Shown here in pieces: positions 8,600 through 17,383 of a stretch of 64,000 nucleotides of DNA. The DNA is from Pasteurella sp049670895 (GTDB taxonomy: Bacteria; Pseudomonadota; Gammaproteobacteria; Enterobacterales; Pasteurellaceae). Position 1 is the first letter of the stretch, and every line of letters starts with the position of its first letter. The notes below the pieces were generated by a model, which ran no database searches, was not told the DNA's origin, and saw only the letters and a program-made list of their open reading frames with translations. The translations under genes and the position numbers were made by a program. Location of the stretch: assembly GCF_049670895.1 (NCBI RefSeq), contig NZ_CP187170.1. One strand, 5' to 3'.

Positions 8600-8755
8600 A
8601 GTCCTTGCCCCTAAAAAAGATCTGCTCATCATATAAATAATAAAACGAAAAGGCGATAAAATTCTTCCCTGAGTAGAAAAGCCCAAATGCCTAGAAGATC
8701 ATCTTCCTTCGCTATCTCGTTTATTGTGTGATCCTAGTGACTGATGAAAACAACA

Positions 8756-8792
8756 AAGGCATGGTAGAAAATTGACTTATCTACCATGCCTT
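8756..8792 (-). terminator. Terminator after lon
   Basis: 12-bp perfect stem AAGGCATGGTAG/CTACCATGCCTT with a 13-base loop, 51 bases downstream of the lon stop; on the minus strand it is followed by a T-rich but imperfect tract. Confidence 0.6.
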
Positions 8793-8842
8793 ATCATGTG
8801 ATCCTCACCACAGCATTTCTGCCATGAAAAGGAAATTGATGA

Positions 8843-11257
8843 TTAATTCACCGCACTTTTACGACTGCTCGAACGGCCTTTACGAACCGTTTTTGTCGCA
8901 TTCACAGGTGTGAGTTTAACAAACTCTACGCCACTTGGTGGATTTTCTAATGCGATGGTTAACACTTCATCAATGGTTTCTACCGCGTGAATGGTTAAGT
9001 TATTTTTCGCATTCTCTGGAATTTCTTCCAAGTCTTTGACGTTTTCTTTCGGAATAATCACGGTTTTAATGCCACCACGATGGGCTGCGAGCAGTTTCTC
9101 TTTCAACCCACCAATAGGTAACACTTTGCCACGTAAAGTGATTTCCCCTGTCATCGCCACATCCGCTTTGACGGGGTTACCCGTTAAACAAGAAACTAAA
9201 GCAGTACACATTGCGATCCCCGCACTTGGACCATCTTTTGGCGTTGCCCCTTCAGGCACATGAATATGAATATCCCGTTTTTCATGGAAATCAGAGGCAA
9301 TCCCCAATTTATCCGCACGAGAACGCACCACAGTCATTGCCGCTTGGATCGATTCTTTCATCACATCGCCCAACGAGCCTGTATAAGTGAGTTTTCCTTT
9401 ACCTAAAACAGAAGCGGTTTCAATGGTCAATAAATCCCCTCCCACTTCTGTCCACGCTAAACCTGTCACTTCACCAATACGGTTTTGTGTATCTGCACGC
9501 CCAAACTCAAAGCGTTTGACACCTAAATAATCCTGTAAGTTAGACGCATTCACTTTTAATGATTTCAGTTTTTTATCTAACAAGAGGTTTTTCACTGCTT
9601 TACGACAGATTTTTGAAATTTCACGCTCAAGACTACGCACGCCTGCTTCTCGGGTGTAATAGCGAATAATATCTAAAATTGCACTGTCTTCAATGGTCAG
9701 TTCGCCTGCTTTTAACCCGTTACGTTCCATTTGTTTAGCAATTAAATGGCGAGTCGCAATATTAAGTTTTTCATCTTCGGTGTAACCAGAAAGACGAATC
9801 ACCTCCATACGATCCAATAATGGTGCAGGAATTCGCATTGAGTTTGAAGTGGCGACAAACATCACATCAGACAGATCATAATCCACTTCTAAGTAGTGAT
9901 CGTTAAAAGACGTATTTTGTTCAGGATCAAGCACTTCTAATAAGGCAGAAGCAGGATCACCACGCATATCTGAACTCATTTTATCAATTTCATCCAGTAA
10001 AAATAGCGGGTTTTTCACGCCAACTTTTGCCATTTTTTGAATCAATTTGCCTGGTAATGCCCCAATATAGGTTTTACGGTGTCCACGAATTTCCGCTTCA
10101 TCACGCACGCCACCTAATGCCATACGAACATATTTACGCCCTGTTGCATGGGCAATAGATTGCCCTAAAGAGGTTTTCCCCACCCCTGGCGGTCCCACTA
10201 AGCAAAGAATCGGACCTTTGATTTGATTTAAACGTGCTTGAACTGCGAGATATTCTAAAATCCGCTCTTTCACACGCTCCAAACCATAATGATCCGCATC
10301 TAACACTTGCTGGGCTTTGGTGAGATCTTTTTTCACTTTCGTCCGTTTATGCCACGGCACTTGGATCATCCAATCAATATAGCTACGAACCACCGTGGCC
10401 TCAGCAGACATTGGCGACATCATTTTTAACTTTTGTAGCTCGGCATCGACTTTTTGTCTGGCTTCACTCGGCATTCTGGCGTCTTCAATTTTTTGGCGAA
10501 GTTGATCAATTTCATCGGCACTGTCACCTTCCCCTAGCTCTTTTTGGATTGCCTTAATTTGCTCATTTAAATAGTAATCACGCTGTGTCTTTTCCATTTG
10601 TTCTTTCACACGACCGCGAATACGCTTTTCAATTTGCAATAAATCCGTTTCAGATGCCATTAAACCCAATAAATATTCAAAACGTGCCACAACTTGAGGA
10701 ATTTCTAACACTTTTTGTTTATGTTTCACCGCCACAGGCATATGGGCGGCTAAGGTATCACTCAAGCGGTCGTATTCTTCAATACGTTCTAATGCAGCAT
10801 GCACATCAGGTTGTACTTTTTTGTTAAGTTTGGCGTATTTTTCAAATTCTGCTAAAGTGGCTTTTTTCACCACTTCAAGTTCTTTCTCATCACCCAATTC
10901 CGTGTCAATCAAGCTAATCTTCGCTGAAAAAAACTCACCATTATCTTCTAGGTCGTCAATCTTGGCACGTTGTTGCCCTTCTACCAGCACTTTTACGGTG
11001 CCATCTGGCAATTTTAATAATTGAATAATATTGGCGACCGTTCCAACGTGATAAACGTCCTCAACTGTCGGCTCTTCCAAATCAGCTTGCTTTTGCGAAA
11101 CTAACAATAATTGTTTACCCGTTTCCATGGCTTCATCTAAGCTACGGATCGATTTCGCTCTGCCAACAAATAATGGCATCACCATGTAAGGAAATACGAC
11201 CACATCACGCAAAGGTAAAACGGGAATAGTTTGTTGCTGTGTTGTTTTTGCGTTCAT
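8843..11257 (-). CDS. lon: ATP-dependent protease Lon
   Basis: Cytosolic AAA+ serine protease degrading misfolded and regulatory proteins; 804 residues. N-terminal substrate domain, AAA+ module with Walker A GPPGVGKTS near residue 356 and Walker B LFLLDEIDK near 420, then the protease domain with catalytic serine in PKDGPSAG near 678 and the lysine in GGLKEKLLAAHRGG near 720. Sits next to clpX and clpP as in many gammaproteobacteria (tig-clpP-clpX-lon), and has its own heat-shock-like promoter. Confidence 0.97.
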   Translation of the reverse strand: MNAKTTQQQTIPVLPLRDVVVFPYMVMPLFVGRAKSIRSLDEAMETGKQLLLVSQKQADLEEPTVEDVYHVGTVANIIQLLKLPDGTVKVLVEGQQRAKIDDLEDNGEFFSAKISLIDTELGDEKELEVVKKATLAEFEKYAKLNKKVQPDVHAALERIEEYDRLSDTLAAHMPVAVKHKQKVLEIPQVVARFEYLLGLMASETDLLQIEKRIRGRVKEQMEKTQRDYYLNEQIKAIQKELGEGDSADEIDQLRQKIEDARMPSEARQKVDAELQKLKMMSPMSAEATVVRSYIDWMIQVPWHKRTKVKKDLTKAQQVLDADHYGLERVKERILEYLAVQARLNQIKGPILCLVGPPGVGKTSLGQSIAHATGRKYVRMALGGVRDEAEIRGHRKTYIGALPGKLIQKMAKVGVKNPLFLLDEIDKMSSDMRGDPASALLEVLDPEQNTSFNDHYLEVDYDLSDVMFVATSNSMRIPAPLLDRMEVIRLSGYTEDEKLNIATRHLIAKQMERNGLKAGELTIEDSAILDIIRYYTREAGVRSLEREISKICRKAVKNLLLDKKLKSLKVNASNLQDYLGVKRFEFGRADTQNRIGEVTGLAWTEVGGDLLTIETASVLGKGKLTYTGSLGDVMKESIQAAMTVVRSRADKLGIASDFHEKRDIHIHVPEGATPKDGPSAGIAMCTALVSCLTGNPVKADVAMTGEITLRGKVLPIGGLKEKLLAAHRGGIKTVIIPKENVKDLEEIPENAKNNLTIHAVETIDEVLTIALENPPSGVEFVKLTPVNATKTVRKGRSSSRKSAVN

Positions 11258-11296
11258 TCCGCTCTCTCTTCGTTAAAAAATAGGATAGTCTGTCTA

Positions 11297-11324
11297 ATAT
11301 GCGGCTAAATAATCATAAATCAAG
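11297..11324 (-). promoter_or_regulatory. Heat-shock (sigma-32-like) promoter of lon
   Basis: On the minus strand CTTGATT (11318-11324), a 13-base spacer and CCGCATAT (11297-11304). Consensus is CTTGAAA, 13-17 bases, CCCCATnT; the -10 differs at one base. About 40 bases before the lon ATG. Confidence 0.55.
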
Positions 11325-11334
11325 CTTACAGGCA

Positions 11335-11364
11335 AAAAAGTGCGGTAAAAATCACCGCACTTTG
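11335..11364 (-). terminator. Uptake-signal-pair terminator after clpX
   Basis: Inverted Hin uptake signals (AAGTGCGGT 11338-11346, ACCGCACTT 11354-11362) form a stem followed on the minus strand by a run of Ts. Separates clpX from lon. Confidence 0.8.
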
Positions 11365-11381
11365 AGATAAATAAGGATGAA

Positions 11382-12617
11382 TTATGCTTTATACACCAAT
11401 GTAGGCGGTTGTTTTTCGGTGATTGTACGCTCTTCCACCAAGACTTTTTCAAGATTTTGCAATGACGGGAGATCATACATCGTATCTAATAAAATCGCCT
11501 CCACAATGGAGCGTAATCCTCGTGCCCCCGTTTTACGTGCTAACGCTTTTTTCGCCATGGCGATTAAAGCTTCAGGGGTAAATTCCAACACCACGTCTTC
11601 CAACGCAAAGAGGGCTTGATATTGCTTAATCAATGCATTTTTCGGTTCGGTTAAAATTTTCACCAATGCGGTTTCATCTAATTCAGCTAAAGGTGCCACC
11701 ACTGGCAAACGCCCAATAAATTCAGGAATCAAACCAAATTTCATTAAATCATCAGGCTCAACTTGTTCAAATAATTGGCTTAAGCTCGCTTTATCTTGCT
11801 TACCTTTGACTTCCGCACTAAAGCCAATGCCTGAGCCAACGTGCGAACGTTTTTCGATGATTTTATCTAGCCCTGCAAAAGCCCCGCCACAAATAAATAA
11901 GATTTTTGAGGTATCCACACGCAACATTTCTTGTTGTGGGTGCTTACGTCCCCCTTGTGGTGGAATTGAGGCAACGGTGCCTTCAATCAATTTCAATAAC
12001 GCTTGTTGTACCCCTTCTCCCGATACATCTCGTGTAATAGAAGGATTTTCTGATTTACGGGTAATTTTATCGATCTCATCAATGTAGATAATCCCTTGTT
12101 CAGCCCGTTCCACATCATAATCACAACTTTGTACTAATTTTTGTAACACATTCTCAACATCTTCCCCCACATAACCTGCTTCTGTTAACGTGGTGGCATC
12201 AGCCATCGCAAAGGGGACATTTAGCATGCGAGCCATGGTTTCAGCTAATAAGGTTTTACCACTTCCCGTTGGTCCAATAAGCAAAATATTACTTTTGCCT
12301 AACTCAACATCGGTGATTTTTTTATCAGAACGTAAACGCTTATAATGGTTATATACCGCAACGGACAGCACTTTTTTCGCATAATCTTGCCCAATGACAT
12401 AATCATCTAAATGTGCTCGAATTTCATGTGGTGTCGGTAATTTTTGTTGTTTCAACTCAGGGGTTTCGACCGTCTCCACCTCTTCAGAGAGCAGCATTTC
12501 ATGGCATAACTCAATACATTCATTACAAATATAGCCTGATGTGCCAGCAATCAGCTTGCTGACCTCTTTTTGTTCTTTGCCACAAAATGAGCAATGTAAT
12601 TCCGTGTCTTTTTCCAT
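11382..12617 (-). CDS. clpX: ClpXP unfoldase subunit ClpX
   Basis: AAA+ unfoldase that feeds substrates to ClpP; 411 residues. N-terminal zinc-binding domain with C9, C12, C31 and C34; Walker A GPTGSGKT, Walker B IIYIDEIDK, and the IGF loop in GSGIGFSAEV that docks to ClpP. Follows clpP by 15 bases, one operon. The C-terminal tail (PPTLVYKA) is short and unremarkable. Confidence 0.97.
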   Translation of the reverse strand: MEKDTELHCSFCGKEQKEVSKLIAGTSGYICNECIELCHEMLLSEEVETVETPELKQQKLPTPHEIRAHLDDYVIGQDYAKKVLSVAVYNHYKRLRSDKKITDVELGKSNILLIGPTGSGKTLLAETMARMLNVPFAMADATTLTEAGYVGEDVENVLQKLVQSCDYDVERAEQGIIYIDEIDKITRKSENPSITRDVSGEGVQQALLKLIEGTVASIPPQGGRKHPQQEMLRVDTSKILFICGGAFAGLDKIIEKRSHVGSGIGFSAEVKGKQDKASLSQLFEQVEPDDLMKFGLIPEFIGRLPVVAPLAELDETALVKILTEPKNALIKQYQALFALEDVVLEFTPEALIAMAKKALARKTGARGLRSIVEAILLDTMYDLPSLQNLEKVLVEERTITEKQPPTLVYKA

Positions 12618-12632
12618 TTTTAATCCTAACTC

Positions 12633-13214
12633 TTACCGTTTCGCTAACACTTCATCCACTAAGCCATAGGCTTTTGCTTCTTCCGCAGACATAAAATTAT
12701 CACGATCTGTATCACGTTCAATACGTTCAATGGTTTGACCTGTATGAAGGGCTAAACGTTCATTTAAGGTCTGTTTAATTTTTAAAATTTCTTGTGCATG
12801 AATCTGGATATCCGATGCTTGTCCACGAAAACCGCCCAATGGTTGGTGAATCATCACTCTGGCATTAGGTAAGGCAATGCGTTTACCTGCTGTACCACCC
12901 GCTAATAAAAATGCCCCCATGGAACAAGCCTGCCCCACACAAAGCGTGCGAATATCAGGCTTGACAAACTGCATCGTGTCATAAATTGCCATGCCCGCAG
13001 TGACTGAGCCACCCGGTGAGTTAATGTAAATATTAATGTCTTTCTCTGGATCTTCCGACTCTAAAAATAATAATTGGGCAACAATCAAATTTGCCATACG
13101 GTCTTCAACCTCACCACTTAAGAAGATCACACGCTCTTTTAACAAACGTGAATAAATGTCATAAGAACGCTCACCTCTTGCGGTTTGCTCGACAACCATA
13201 GGAATTACACTCAT
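12633..13214 (-). CDS. clpP: ClpP protease subunit
   Basis: Tetradecameric serine protease, 193 residues. Catalytic triad visible: S98 (GQACSMGA), H123 (MIHQPLGG), D172 (RDTDRDNF). The ATG at 13214 is chosen because it has an AGAGG ribosome site and begins at the usual MSVIPMVVEQ; an upstream in-frame start (13265) adds 17 atypical residues. First gene of clpP-clpX. Confidence 0.96.
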   Translation of the reverse strand: MSVIPMVVEQTARGERSYDIYSRLLKERVIFLSGEVEDRMANLIVAQLLFLESEDPEKDINIYINSPGGSVTAGMAIYDTMQFVKPDIRTLCVGQACSMGAFLLAGGTAGKRIALPNARVMIHQPLGGFRGQASDIQIHAQEILKIKQTLNERLALHTGQTIERIERDTDRDNFMSAEEAKAYGLVDEVLAKR

Positions 13215-13289
13215 ATTTACCTCTTTATAAAAATTCGGCGAATGTTTACATTTTGTATAATACATACCAACAATCCTCTCTAAACAAGA

Positions 13290-13317
13290 ATAAGGCAGAC
13301 ATCACGCTCTGCCTTAT
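13290..13317 (-). other. Leader hairpin between tig and clpP
   Basis: 10-bp perfect stem ATAAGGCAGA/TCTGCCTTAT, 8-base loop, about 75 bases before clpP. The following tract is only partly T-rich, so it may be a weak terminator or a structured 5' UTR. Confidence 0.4.
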
Positions 13318-13456
13318 GCTGAGTAAGTTGATAAAAAATCTAAACACACCCTCGTTGATCACTTAATTATTCGGCTATTCTACCTGAAAAATTGTATTTC
13401 ACTAAATTGAATATTTATTACCCCTGTAAAATCACAAAATAAAGGGCTATCTATAA

Positions 13457-13497
13457 AAAAGTGCGGTCAAAATTTTTAAAATTCTGACCGCACTTAA
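13457..13497 (-). terminator. Uptake-signal-pair terminator after tig
   Basis: Inverted Hin uptake signals at 13459-13467 and 13487-13495 extend to GTGCGGTCA/TGACCGCAC pairing, followed by a T-run on the minus strand; 28 bases after the tig stop. Confidence 0.8.
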
Positions 13498-13524
13498 AAG
13501 ATGAAATCGTAAAACGAAAGTTAA

Positions 13525-14823
13525 TTAAGCTTGTGGATTCATCACTTCATCAAAAGAGGCTGATTTTTCAGTCACTTGTGCTTTTGCAAGTACGGCATCA
13601 ACAGCTTGCTCTTCTAACACAACATTACGGATATTATTCAATAACTCTTTGTTTTTGCTGTAATATTCAACCACTTCTTCTGGTTGCTCATAAGCAGAGG
13701 CGATTTCTTCAATCATCGCTTTTGCACGATCTTCATCTGCTTTTAAATCATGTGAAGCAATCACTTCCGCTAATAATAAACCGACTTGAACACGACGTTT
13801 CGCTTGCTCTTCGAATAATTCACGAGGTAATTGAGCTGCTTGCTCTTTGTTGCCACCGAAACGTTGTGCCGCTTGACCACGTAACACTTCGATTTCTTGT
13901 TCCACAGCCGCAGCAGGAACATCAATAGCATTTTGAGCAAGTAAACCATCAATCACTTGACCTTTCACTTTAGCCGTTAAGGCATTTTTTAATTCACGTT
14001 GCATGTTTTTACGAATTTCGTTACGTAAGTCTTCAACGGTTTTGGTATTTGGACCAAATTTAACCACAAACTCATCAGTTAATTCTGGTAATACCATCAC
14101 TTCCACTTTTTTCAAGGTAATTGCAAATTTTGCTGCTTTACCTTTTAAGTTTTCTGCATGGTATTCTTCTGGGAACGTCACGTTAATATCGAATTGTTCG
14201 CCCGCTTTGCGACCCACGATTCCCTCTTCAAAACCTGGAATCATGCGACCTTGTCCCATAAATAATGTGAAATCTTCTGCTTTACCACCTTCAAAGACTT
14301 CACCATCAACTGAACCCTGGAAGTCGATCACAACACGGTCTTCTGCTTTCGCTGCTTCTTCTGTTTCTGACCAAGTTGCTTGTTGTTTACGTAATACCTC
14401 GATCATTTTATCAATGTCAGCATCCGTAATTTCAACTACTGGTTTTTCTACTTTGATTTGATCTAAACCTTGTAGAGTCACTTCTGGATACACTTCAAAT
14501 GTCGCCGTGAAAACTAAATCTTTACCTGCTTCAAATTGATCAACCGCAAAAGATGGACGACCAGCAAGATTCACTTTTTGTTCAATGATTACATTGAAGA
14601 AATGACTTTGTAACACATCGCCTAAGACATCATGACGTACTGATGCACCAAAACGCTTTTCAATAATATGGGGTGGAACTTTACCTTTACGGAAACCGTC
14701 AATACGTGCAGTTTTTGCAACACGTTTTAATTCTTCACGTACTGCACCTTCAACAGTTTCAGATGGAACGGTGATTTGAACACGACGCTCAAGACCTTGA
14801 GTTGTTTCAATAGTAAATGACAT
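13525..14823 (-). CDS. tig: Trigger factor
   Basis: Ribosome-associated chaperone and peptidyl-prolyl isomerase, 432 residues. Ribosome-binding signature GFRKGKVPP at residues 44-52, FKBP-like domain at about 150-245 (DFQGSVDGEVFEGG, FPEEYHAENLKGK), and a C-terminal helical cradle. Upstream of clpP-clpX, the standard arrangement. Confidence 0.97.
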   Translation of the reverse strand: MSFTIETTQGLERRVQITVPSETVEGAVREELKRVAKTARIDGFRKGKVPPHIIEKRFGASVRHDVLGDVLQSHFFNVIIEQKVNLAGRPSFAVDQFEAGKDLVFTATFEVYPEVTLQGLDQIKVEKPVVEITDADIDKMIEVLRKQQATWSETEEAAKAEDRVVIDFQGSVDGEVFEGGKAEDFTLFMGQGRMIPGFEEGIVGRKAGEQFDINVTFPEEYHAENLKGKAAKFAITLKKVEVMVLPELTDEFVVKFGPNTKTVEDLRNEIRKNMQRELKNALTAKVKGQVIDGLLAQNAIDVPAAAVEQEIEVLRGQAAQRFGGNKEQAAQLPRELFEEQAKRRVQVGLLLAEVIASHDLKADEDRAKAMIEEIASAYEQPEEVVEYYSKNKELLNNIRNVVLEEQAVDAVLAKAQVTEKSASFDEVMNPQA

Positions 14824-14984
14824 TATGTTACCTCAAAATGAATTTGCACTCGGCGAATGCACACACCGAACACGTTAGTAAAAATTAAAGTTAAAAATAA
14901 CCGACGAATTATAACGGGTTAAAACACATCAGTCGAGAAAATGCCGTATAAAAACGCATATTTGTACAAATTTCATGCAAAACA

Positions 14985-15014
14985 AAAAAGGAAGCCTGAA
15001 TAAAGCTTCCTTTT
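14985..15014 (-). terminator. Terminator after the LysM protein gene
   Basis: GGAAGC/GCTTCC stem flanked by A and T runs (AAAAAAGGAAGC near 14985, GCTTCCTTTT near 15005), 20 bases after the stop of the upstream gene at 15032. Confidence 0.65.
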
Positions 15015-15031
15015 GTCAATCCCTTTATGGA

Positions 15032-15475
15032 TTACAATGCCTTAGGTAAACGAATTTTTTGACCTGGGAAAATTTTATCGGCATCCTTGATAACTTCTTT
15101 GTTCGCCTCAACGATAGCCGTATATTTTGCACCATTGCCATAGGTTTTTTCAGCAATTTTCCATAAGGTATCGCCTTTTTGGATAACATAGAATTCGTCA
15201 TCGCTCGCCAAGCTTTCGCCGTTTTTAATCAGAACTTGTTCAACATTAACTGCCGTAATCCCTGCTACATTACCAGCCATTAAGACCACTTTTTCTAAGG
15301 CACTCGCAGAAGCGGCGTTTCCTTCCAAAATTGCCACACCATTTTCAACACGTACCGACAGATCGTCGATCCCTGGATTATCTTCTTTAATGTGGTTAGC
15401 TACGGCATCTGCCGCATCTTCTTGTTTTGAAAAAAGTTTACGACCAATATCGCTGACAAAATCAAATAAACCCAT
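15032..15475 (-). CDS. kbp: BON-LysM protein, Kbp/YgaU-like
   Basis: 147 residues from the ATG at 15475 (MGLFDFVSDIG start, AGAGGAACT ribosome site). N-terminal BON domain at about 25-75 and a C-terminal LysM domain at about 95-145 (YVIQKGDTLWKIAEKTYG). Same architecture and length as E. coli Kbp, a cytoplasmic potassium-binding protein. No signal peptide, consistent with Kbp rather than a wall hydrolase. Confidence 0.85.
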   Translation of the reverse strand: MGLFDFVSDIGRKLFSKQEDAADAVANHIKEDNPGIDDLSVRVENGVAILEGNAASASALEKVVLMAGNVAGITAVNVEQVLIKNGESLASDDEFYVIQKGDTLWKIAEKTYGNGAKYTAIVEANKEVIKDADKIFPGQKIRLPKAL

Positions 15476-15650
15476 GATTAGTTCCTCTTTGGTTAAAAAT
15501 ATCAGATAGAACATAACGGAATCATGCCTTGAAGTCTATGCTCAAGGCAAATCTTTACACAACTTGAATATTCTTGCATAAATTTGACCGCACTTTGTGC
15601 AATCTAGGCTAGAATGAATAATTTTAGTGAAAAATAGTGGGGAAAATATT

Positions 15651-16478
15651 ATGCGTTGGCGTGGTCGTAGAGAAAGTACAAACGTGGAAGATCGTCGTTC
15701 TGCAAGCGGTGGCTTTGGTGGAGGCAAAAAAACGGGGATTTTGGGCTTTATTATTGTATTAATCGGGGCTTATTATGGTGTCGATTTATCGGGTTTGGTG
15801 GGCACGTCTGATTTTGGTATGCCGCAATCTCATTCATTATCAAGCCAAGAAGAGCAAGAACTCAATCAGTTATCCCGTGTGGTGCTGGCGGATACCGAAA
15901 CAGTATGGGGTAATTATTTTGCTCGCCAACAACAACGCTATCAACCTCCTATAATGGTTCTTTATAACCGTGTTACCCACACCGCCTGTGGAACGGGTCA
16001 ATCTGCAATGGGGCCCTTTTATTGTCCTAATGATCGCAAAGTCTATCTGGATTTGTCTTTTTATCATGATATGAAAAACCAGCTTGGTGCTGGTGGGGAG
16101 GCGGCATTTGCTTATGTGATTGCTCATGAAGTCGGACACCATATCCAAAACTTGCTCGGCATTTTGCCGAAAGTCCACCGTTTGCAAGGGCAAACCCATC
16201 AAGCTCAAGCGAACCAACTGTCGGTAAAAGTCGAATTACAAGCAGACTGCTTTGCTGGCGTGTGGGCACATCAAGCTACAAAAACAGGTTTATTTGAAAC
16301 AGGCGACATAGAAAAAGCCTTTAATGCGGCGGAAGCCGTCGGTGATGATCGTTTACAAAAACGTCATCAAGGCTATGTAGTTCCTGATAGTTTCACTCAT
16401 GGCACGTCTGCACAACGCTTACAGTGGTTCAAACGAGGCTTAAACACAGGCAATCCTAGCCAATGTAATACCTTCTGA
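15651..16478 (+). CDS. ypfJ: Zinc metallopeptidase family protein YpfJ
   Basis: 275 residues from the ATG at 15651 (MRWRGRRESTNVEDRR start). One membrane helix at about 29-46, then a periplasmic domain with the zinc motif HEVGH (H159, E160, H163) and a downstream ELQADCFAGVWA that probably gives the third ligand. Neutral zinc metallopeptidase family (YpfJ); substrate unknown. A GTG at 15627 is in frame but adds only eight residues and was not preferred. Confidence 0.85.
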   Translation: MRWRGRRESTNVEDRRSASGGFGGGKKTGILGFIIVLIGAYYGVDLSGLVGTSDFGMPQSHSLSSQEEQELNQLSRVVLADTETVWGNYFARQQQRYQPPIMVLYNRVTHTACGTGQSAMGPFYCPNDRKVYLDLSFYHDMKNQLGAGGEAAFAYVIAHEVGHHIQNLLGILPKVHRLQGQTHQAQANQLSVKVELQADCFAGVWAHQATKTGLFETGDIEKAFNAAEAVGDDRLQKRHQGYVVPDSFTHGTSAQRLQWFKRGLNTGNPSQCNTF

Positions 16479-16644
16479 TTTTTCTCAGAACGTGCGTTAA
16501 TCATTGAACTGATCATTAAGCCGATGGTTATCGCACTGTTGAATGTGTTCGATAATTTTCTTTTTCAAGCCCTTTCTTGCTCTGTTTTAGTGTCTCACCG
16601 CCTTCAATTGTATAGCTCTTCGCCATATTGATAAAAAAATGAAC

Positions 16645-16693
16645 ACAAAGGAATCAAAATAAAAGATTTTTTATTTCATTTTGATTTCTTTGT
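16645..16693. promoter_or_regulatory. 16-bp inverted repeat upstream of the srl promoter
   Basis: Arms ACAAAGGAATCAAAAT (16645-16660) and ATTTTGATTTCTTTGT (16678-16693) match at 15 of 16 bases; arm centres are 33 bp apart, about three helical turns. Lies just upstream of the CRP site, so it is a candidate SrlR or SrlM operator. It could instead terminate ypfJ. The rest of 16479-16800 shows no gene. Confidence 0.45.
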
Positions 16694-16701
16694 TTTCAAA
16701 C

Positions 16702-16744
16702 TGTGATCCAATTCACTTTTTTTAAAACTGAAATGTTCTATGAT
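16702..16744 (+). promoter_or_regulatory. Class II CRP-dependent promoter of the srl operon
   Basis: CRP half-sites TGTGA (16702-16706) and TCACT (16713-16717), 6-base spacer, one mismatch from consensus. A -10 box TATGAT at 16739-16744 implies a start near 16751, which puts the CRP centre at -41.5, the class II position. No good -35 is present, as expected. Confidence 0.7.
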
Positions 16745-16800
16745 AAGGCACGTTGTCTTTCTGCAACAACACAACATTAATTCTTCATTTAGGAGGTCGT

Positions 16801-17355
16801 ATGATCGAATACATTACACATGGCGCCGAATGGTTTATTGGGCTATTCCAAAAAGGTGGGGAAGTTTTAGTTAATATGATGACGGGTATCCTGCCTCTAT
16901 TAATTTCTCTCCTTGTCGTCATGAATGCTTTAATTAAGTTTATTGGACAAGAACGTATTGAGCGTCTTGCACAACGTAGTGCGGGTAACCCAATTTCTCG
17001 CTATTTAATTTTACCTGTCATCGGGACATTTATTTTCTGTAACCCAATGACATTAAGTTTAGGTCGTTTCTTACCTGAACGCTACAAACCAAGCTACTAC
17101 GCAGCGGCCTCTTATAGCTGTCACTCTATGAACGGCTTATTCCCACACATTAACCCAGGTGAGCTTTTCGTTTATTTAGGTATCGCAAACGGTATCACAC
17201 AATTAGGCTTACCTTTAGGTCCTTTAGCAATGAGCTATTTATTAGTGGGTATTGTCACTAACTTCTTCCGTGGCTGGATCACTGACTTCACTACCGCAAT
17301 TTTTGAGAAAAGAATGGGTATCACCCTTGAACGTGAAGTTCACATCTCTAATTAA
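16801..17355 (+). CDS. srlA: Sorbitol PTS EIIC component
   Basis: 184-residue membrane component of the glucitol/sorbitol phosphotransferase system, with hydrophobic segments throughout and the family stretch IGTFIFCNPMTLSLGRF. The ATG at 16801 follows an AGGAGGTCGT ribosome site; a start at 16753 would read through that site and was rejected. First gene of srlA-E-B-D-M-hxpB-srlR. Confidence 0.93.
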   Translation: MIEYITHGAEWFIGLFQKGGEVLVNMMTGILPLLISLLVVMNALIKFIGQERIERLAQRSAGNPISRYLILPVIGTFIFCNPMTLSLGRFLPERYKPSYYAAASYSCHSMNGLFPHINPGELFVYLGIANGITQLGLPLGPLAMSYLLVGIVTNFFRGWITDFTTAIFEKRMGITLEREVHISN

Positions 17356-17383
17356 TCATCTCTTAAGAACGGAGTAACAAATA

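Noticed and set aside
16501..16524. Possible palindrome around TTAATCATTGAACTGATCATTAA
   Set aside because: The arms do not pair beyond TTAAT/ATTAA when written out.
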